Shown here one piece after another: positions 15,611 to 18,985 of a stretch of DNA of 18,985 nucleotides. The position numbers and the translations under genes are program-made. The DNA comes from Rhodospirillaceae bacterium CCH5-H10. Lineage in GTDB: Bacteria; Pseudomonadota; Alphaproteobacteria; Reyranellales; Reyranellaceae. The stretch lies in NCBI GenBank assembly GCA_001557035.1, contig LSKJ01000487.1, forward strand, positions 1 through 18,985, read 5' to 3'. The number at the start of each line of letters is the position of its first letter. Position 1 is the first letter of the stretch. The notes below the pieces were generated by a model, which was given only the letters and a program-made list of their open reading frames with translations, did no database searches and had not been told where the DNA came from.

Positions 15611-16543
15611 ATGACGACGCCGTTCAAGGAAATCACCTCGGGCCTCAAGTTTCCCGAAGGCCCCGTCGCGATGCCGGACGGCTCGGTCATCCTGGTCGAG
15701 ATCGCACGCGAGACGCTGACGCGCGTCACGCCCGACGGCAAGCATCACATCGTGGCCAAGCTGGGCGGCGGCCCGAACGGCGCGGCGATGGGTCCCGGCG
15801 GCAAGATCTACGTGACCAACAATGGCGGCTTCAACTGGATCGAGCGGCCCGACGGCCGCCTGTTCCCGGGCACGCAGCCCGCTTCTTACAAAGGCGGCTC
15901 GATCCAGGTGGTCGATCCCGAGACCGGCAAGTTCGAGACGCTCTACGACAGCTGCGACGGCCGCAAGCTGAACGGGCCGAACGACCTGGTGTTCGACGAT
16001 GCCGGCGGCTTCTGGTTCACCGACCTCGGCAAGACGCGCGAGTACGACAATGATCGCGGCGCCGTCTACTACGCGAAGGCCGATGGCTCGAAGATCGAGC
16101 AGAAGGTGTTCCCGCTGGAGCGTCCCAACGGCTGCGGCCTGTCGCCCGACGGCAAGACGCTCTATGTCGTCGAGACGCCGACCGCGCGCCTCTGGGCCTT
16201 CGACCTCTCCGCACCCGGCACCATCAAGGACGCCAACGGCGCCTATCGTGGCGAGAAGGGCCGTGTCGTTGCAGGCCTCGGTGGCTACCAGATGTTCGAT
16301 TCGCTGGCCGTCGATTCGGCCGGCCACATCTGCGTCGCGACCCTGATCACCGGCGCCGTTTCCGACATCTCGCCGGACGGCCAGTCGGTGACGCAACACA
16401 AGTTGCCGGACCCGATGGTCACCAACGTCTGCTTCGGCGGCAAGGACCTGCGCACCGCCTACGCGACGCTGTCGATGACCGGCAAGCTGGTGAGCTTCGA
16501 ATGGCCGCGTCCGGGCCTGAAGCTCGAGTATCTCAACAAGTAG
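15611..16543 (+). CDS. SMP-30 / gluconolactonase-like (LRE) family protein
   Basis: A 310-residue six-bladed beta-propeller hydrolase. The three family metal ligands plus a supporting asparagine are in place: Glu16 in KFPEGPV, Asn124 in NGPNDLVFDD, Asn173 in RPNGCGLSPDGK, and Asp230 in FDSLAVDSAGH. Members hydrolyse sugar lactones, diverse lactones or organophosphates. GGGAGAG precedes ATG at 15611, and the gene follows the isomerase pair closely, so a lactone formed in the same pathway is a reasonable substrate guess. No signal peptide. It ends at a hairpin shared with the convergent malonyl-CoA decarboxylase. Confidence 0.92.
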   Translation: MTTPFKEITSGLKFPEGPVAMPDGSVILVEIARETLTRVTPDGKHHIVAKLGGGPNGAAMGPGGKIYVTNNGGFNWIERPDGRLFPGTQPASYKGGSIQVVDPETGKFETLYDSCDGRKLNGPNDLVFDDAGGFWFTDLGKTREYDNDRGAVYYAKADGSKIEQKVFPLERPNGCGLSPDGKTLYVVETPTARLWAFDLSAPGTIKDANGAYRGEKGRVVAGLGGYQMFDSLAVDSAGHICVATLITGAVSDISPDGQSVTQHKLPDPMVTNVCFGGKDLRTAYATLSMTGKLVSFEWPRPGLKLEYLNK

Positions 16544-16561
16544 CTGGGGCGCTCCCCAGCT
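16542..16561. terminator. short hairpin between convergent genes
   Basis: AGCTGGGG (16542-16549) and CCCCAGCT (16554-16561) form a perfect 8-bp stem with a 4-base loop, overlapping the SMP-30 stop codon and ending 2 bases before the decarboxylase stop. There is no T-run on either strand, so efficiency as an intrinsic terminator is doubtful. Confidence 0.5.
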
Positions 16562-16562
16562 C

Positions 16563-17954
16563 CTACCCCTTCGCCTGCGCCCGCACTTCGCGGCTGGCGA
16601 CGACCTTGCCGGTGGCATAGGCCTCGTGGTTGGCGTCGACGTCGGACAGCTTGTAGCGGTAGTTCACCATCATCGCGTAGGACTGCTTGAAGCCGTTCGC
16701 GCTGGTATCGCCCAGCCAGTTCAGCCGCTCGACGATGGCGCCGTTGCCGAGATGGAAGTGCGCCACCCGGTCGAGCGCACGGCCCTTGTCGGTGGCGGTG
16801 AGGTAGACGGCGGCGAGGCGCGTCAGGATCGGGCGCAGCGCCTTGTCGATCGCCGGCACCTCCCACCAGTTCGGCCGCGCCAGCAGCTTGAGGACGGCGG
16901 CGGTGCCATGGGCTTCATCCGTCACCGGTCCCAGCGAGGCGATCTCGCTCTGGGTAAGCATCGCATCCCCCTCCATCTTCGCCCGGTGCTCGACATGCTG
17001 GCGCAGGCCCGGGATCGGCGAGAGGGTGGCGAAGTCCTTGATGTTGGGCAGGTCGCGCGAGAGCTGATCGGCGACGCGCTTGATCAGGAAGTTGCCGAAG
17101 CTGATGCCGGCGAGGCCCTGCTGGCAATTCGAGATCGAGTAGAAGATCGCGGTGTTGGCGCGCTTGGGATCGTGCGTCTCGTCGCGTGCGTCGAGCAGGC
17201 GTTGCACGTTGCCCGCCATGCCGTCGACCAGCGCCACCTCGACGAAGATCAGCGGCTCGTCGGGCATGCGCGGATGGAAGAAGGCGAAGCAGCGGCGGTC
17301 GGAATCGAGCCGATTCTTTAGGTCGCGCCACGAGCGGATGGCGTGCACCGCCTCGTAGGTGACGAGCTTTTCCAGCAGTGAGGCGGGCGAGGCCCAGTCG
17401 ATGCGCACCAGGTCGAGGAACGCCACGTCGAACCAGGCGCCGAGCAGCGAGCGCAGGTCCTCGCTCAGCGCCTTGGCGGCGGCATCGCTCTTGCCCAGCG
17501 CCAGAAGCTCGGCGCGCAGGTCGACCACGAATTTCACGCCCTGCGGTACGCCCACGAATTCGCGCAGCAGCCGCACCGCCGGCGATTCCAGCTCCCGGCG
17601 CAGCGCCCGTGCCGGCTCCTTGCCGGCGCGCCATTTGTCGACGGTCTTCATCGCGGCTTCCCGCGGCAGGCCGTAATCGCGCGCCAGGGTCAGAAGGAAC
17701 TTCTTGCGCCCGGCCGGCGACAGCGAGAGGTAGGCTTGGCCCAGTTCCGCCGCGCGCCCGCGCCGTGCCGTCTCGCCGCCCTTGCCTTCGAGGCAGGCGT
17801 CGATGCGGCTCTTGAGGCGGGGGATGTCGTCATCGGGAAGATCGGGCCGAAGCGGCGCGCCGACGGCTTCACGTGCGCCGCGCGCGGTATCGATGAAGGC
17901 GGTGCGAAGACGCTGAAGGGTAAGGTCGACGGTATTCGAAAACGGTAGGGCCAT
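16563..17954 (-). CDS. malonyl-CoA decarboxylase
   Basis: Decarboxylates malonyl-CoA to acetyl-CoA. The 463-residue product has the helical N-terminal region (about 1-180) and the GNAT-like catalytic region. Family marks: AIFYSISNCQQGL with the catalytic-serine stretch (Ser273/275), SFGNFLIKRV, FATLSPIPG, and HFHLGNGA with His401 at the position of the catalytic histidine, then NWLGDTSANG. The length fits bacterial members such as Rhizobium MatA. There is no peroxisomal-type C-terminal tripeptide. ATG at 17954 has only a weak site upstream. It lies 64 bases downstream of alkA on the same strand and may be read through from it. No malonyl-CoA synthetase (MatB) or transporter is in view. Confidence 0.96.
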   Translation of the reverse strand: MALPFSNTVDLTLQRLRTAFIDTARGAREAVGAPLRPDLPDDDIPRLKSRIDACLEGKGGETARRGRAAELGQAYLSLSPAGRKKFLLTLARDYGLPREAAMKTVDKWRAGKEPARALRRELESPAVRLLREFVGVPQGVKFVVDLRAELLALGKSDAAAKALSEDLRSLLGAWFDVAFLDLVRIDWASPASLLEKLVTYEAVHAIRSWRDLKNRLDSDRRCFAFFHPRMPDEPLIFVEVALVDGMAGNVQRLLDARDETHDPKRANTAIFYSISNCQQGLAGISFGNFLIKRVADQLSRDLPNIKDFATLSPIPGLRQHVEHRAKMEGDAMLTQSEIASLGPVTDEAHGTAAVLKLLARPNWWEVPAIDKALRPILTRLAAVYLTATDKGRALDRVAHFHLGNGAIVERLNWLGDTSANGFKQSYAMMVNYRYKLSDVDANHEAYATGKVVASREVRAQAKG

Positions 17955-18018
17955 GCCCGGATTATGTCACAGCAAACGTGTCACTCCAGTGGCGGCACAT
18001 GAACGCGCCTTTACCGCG

Positions 18019-18657
18019 CTACGCGGGCGGCTGATCCAGCACGCGCCAGAGGTACCAACTCGCGACAGTGCGATACGGCCGCCACTTCTCGCCGGCTCTC
18101 TCCAGCGCCTTCGGCGAGGGCAACGCGCGCTTCCTGAAGGCTTTCGCATAGGCCTTGCGCAGGCTGTAGTCGTCGAGCGGCAGGATGTCGGGGCGGCCCA
18201 GCCGGAACATCATGAACATCTCGGCGCTCCAGCGGCCGATGCCGCGCACCTTCACCAGACGCTCGATCAGTTCGGCGTCGGCAATTCCATGCGCCTCGTC
18301 GAGCGTCGGCAGTTCGCCGCTGTCGACGCGGCGCGCGAGGTCCTGCACCGCCAGCACCTTGGCGCGCGACAGTCCGCAGCCGCGCAGATGTTCGTCCGGC
18401 GTCTTCAGGATTTGGCGCGGCGTGAAGCCGTCAGTCGCCCCGGGATAGAGCGCCTCGACCCGGCCGTAGATCGTGGCCGCCGCCTTGTTGGAGAGTTGCT
18501 GGTAGACGATGGCCTCGGCCAGCGAGCCGAACAGGCTGCGCGAGACCTTGAGCTGCATGCGGAACGGGCCGACCGTCTCGATGATCGCCGCCAGCGCCGG
18601 ATCGGCTTCCTTGAGATGCGCGACGGCCTTCGCCGGCCTGAACGGAAATCCCGTCAT
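18019..18657 (-). CDS. alkA: DNA-3-methyladenine glycosylase II (AlkA-type, HhH-GPD)
   Basis: Base-excision DNA glycosylase removing alkylated purines. The 212-residue product is the short AlkA form, without the N-terminal domain of the E. coli enzyme. It has EAIVYQQLSNKAA (48-60), the helix-hairpin-helix VKVRGIGRWSAEMF (135-148) and the catalytic aspartate in LPLDDYSLRKAY (Asp162/163). ATG at 18657 overlaps the upstream methyltransferase stop as ATGA, which implies translational coupling. It is the second gene of an alkylation-repair pair. Confidence in the family is high; the exact base range (3-methyladenine, 7-methylguanine, hypoxanthine) is not visible. Confidence 0.94.
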   Translation of the reverse strand: MTGFPFRPAKAVAHLKEADPALAAIIETVGPFRMQLKVSRSLFGSLAEAIVYQQLSNKAAATIYGRVEALYPGATDGFTPRQILKTPDEHLRGCGLSRAKVLAVQDLARRVDSGELPTLDEAHGIADAELIERLVKVRGIGRWSAEMFMMFRLGRPDILPLDDYSLRKAYAKAFRKRALPSPKALERAGEKWRPYRTVASWYLWRVLDQPPA

Positions 18658-18985
18658 CGTGCCGCGAAGAGGGGCCCCGCGCCGACCTCGGGTGCGCCCT
18701 CGATCTCCAGCATGCGCCGCTTGGTCGAGACGCCGCCATTGGCCGAGAAGCCGCCCATCTTGCCGTCGGCGCCCAGCACGCGATGGCAGGGCACGATGAT
18801 GGCGACCGGGTTCTTGCCCAGCGCCTGGCCGACCTCGCGCGATTCGTGCGGCACGCCCAGGCGCCGGGCGATCTCGCCATAGGTCATGGTGCGGCCGGGC
18901 GGGATGGTGCGCGCCACCTCGTAGACGCGGCGGTTGAAGTCGGGTGCGGCTTCGAGATCGAGCGGGATATCGGCGAGGTCGGTGG
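18654..18985 (-). CDS. ogt: methylated-DNA--protein-cysteine S-methyltransferase (partial, 5' end beyond window)
   Basis: C-terminal 110 or so residues of an O6-alkylguanine-DNA methyltransferase. The protein directly transfers the alkyl group from DNA to its own cysteine. Visible: FNRRVYEVARTIPPGRTMTYGEIARRLG (the winged helix), GQALGKNPVAIIVPCHRVLG with the acceptor cysteine in PCHR, and KMGGFSANGG. The GTG at 18917 is internal: the frame is open to the window edge and the residues before it belong to the family, so the true start lies to the right of 18985. The stop overlaps the alkA start by 4 bases. No Ada-type regulatory zinc domain can be judged, since the N-terminus is missing. Confidence 0.95.
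   Translation of the reverse strand, partial: TDLADIPLDLEAAPDFNRRVYEVARTIPPGRTMTYGEIARRLGVPHESREVGQALGKNPVAIIVPCHRVLGADGKMGGFSANGGVSTKRRMLEIEGAPEVGAGPLFAAR

Noticed and set aside
14630..16618. 662-codon minus-strand open frame
   Set aside because: Shadow of the second isomerase and the SMP-30 gene in GC-rich DNA, with no recognisable domain.
18011..18030. CCGCG-CTA-CGCGG stem at the alkA stop codon as terminator
   Set aside because: The stem is only five pairs and no T-run follows on the minus strand.

Overview
The window is 18,985 bases of high-GC, densely coding bacterial DNA with short intergenic gaps. The mix of class III CoA-transferase, D-aminoacylase-type amidohydrolase, PaaG-like isomerases, malonyl-CoA decarboxylase and SCP-x-type thiolase suggests a metabolically versatile alphaproteobacterium, perhaps of the Rhodospirillales/Reyranella kind. 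That placement is inferred from gene style only. There is no rRNA, tRNA, CRISPR array, prophage or insertion sequence that I can recognise.

Layout. (1) 39-3443, plus strand: peptide chain release factor 3, then a D-aminoacylase-family amidohydrolase. (2) 3582-5666, minus strand: a two-gene unit, class III CoA-transferase then an amidohydrolase-2 enzyme. It is divergent from a tandem pair of RidA-family genes (5781-6528), which ends at a clear intrinsic terminator. (3) 6570-6770: a highly structured gap holding a REP-like palindrome, a separate 33-nt hairpin and the 3' end of a lost FAD-linked oxidase gene. (4) 6764-8379: a winged-helix/alpha-beta-hydrolase fusion regulator divergent from an EthD-family gene. 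(5) 8391-13367: an FAD-linked oxidase (minus) divergent from a thiolase - SDR - class III adenylate cyclase series (plus). (6) 13471-16543: a MioC-like flavodoxin (minus) divergent from two tandem PaaG-like isomerases and an SMP-30/gluconolactonase-like protein. (7) 16563-18985, minus strand: an ogt-alkA alkylation-repair pair followed by malonyl-CoA decarboxylase.

Functionally the middle and right parts are acyl-CoA chemistry. An SDR resembling the (3R)-hydroxyacyl-CoA dehydrogenase domain of peroxisomal MFE-2 sits beside an SCP-x-type thiolase, which together could perform the last two steps of a beta-oxidation cycle. PaaG-like isomerases, a lactonase-like protein and malonyl-CoA decarboxylase could supply or finish other steps. 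A cyclase joined closely to the SDR could link this metabolism to cAMP. The substrate is not visible from sequence.

The most unusual features are: the 67-bp direct repeat of an oxidase 3' end that brackets the regulator-EthD cassette; the one-component regulator whose putative sensor is an intact alpha/beta hydrolase; the cyclase frame that stays open upstream of its first ATG and meets the SDR stop codon only at a CTG; the tandem isomerases that lack both hydratase glutamates; and intergenic palindromes of one family that lie only at convergent gene ends. I found no clear defence or other wholly new multi-gene system.
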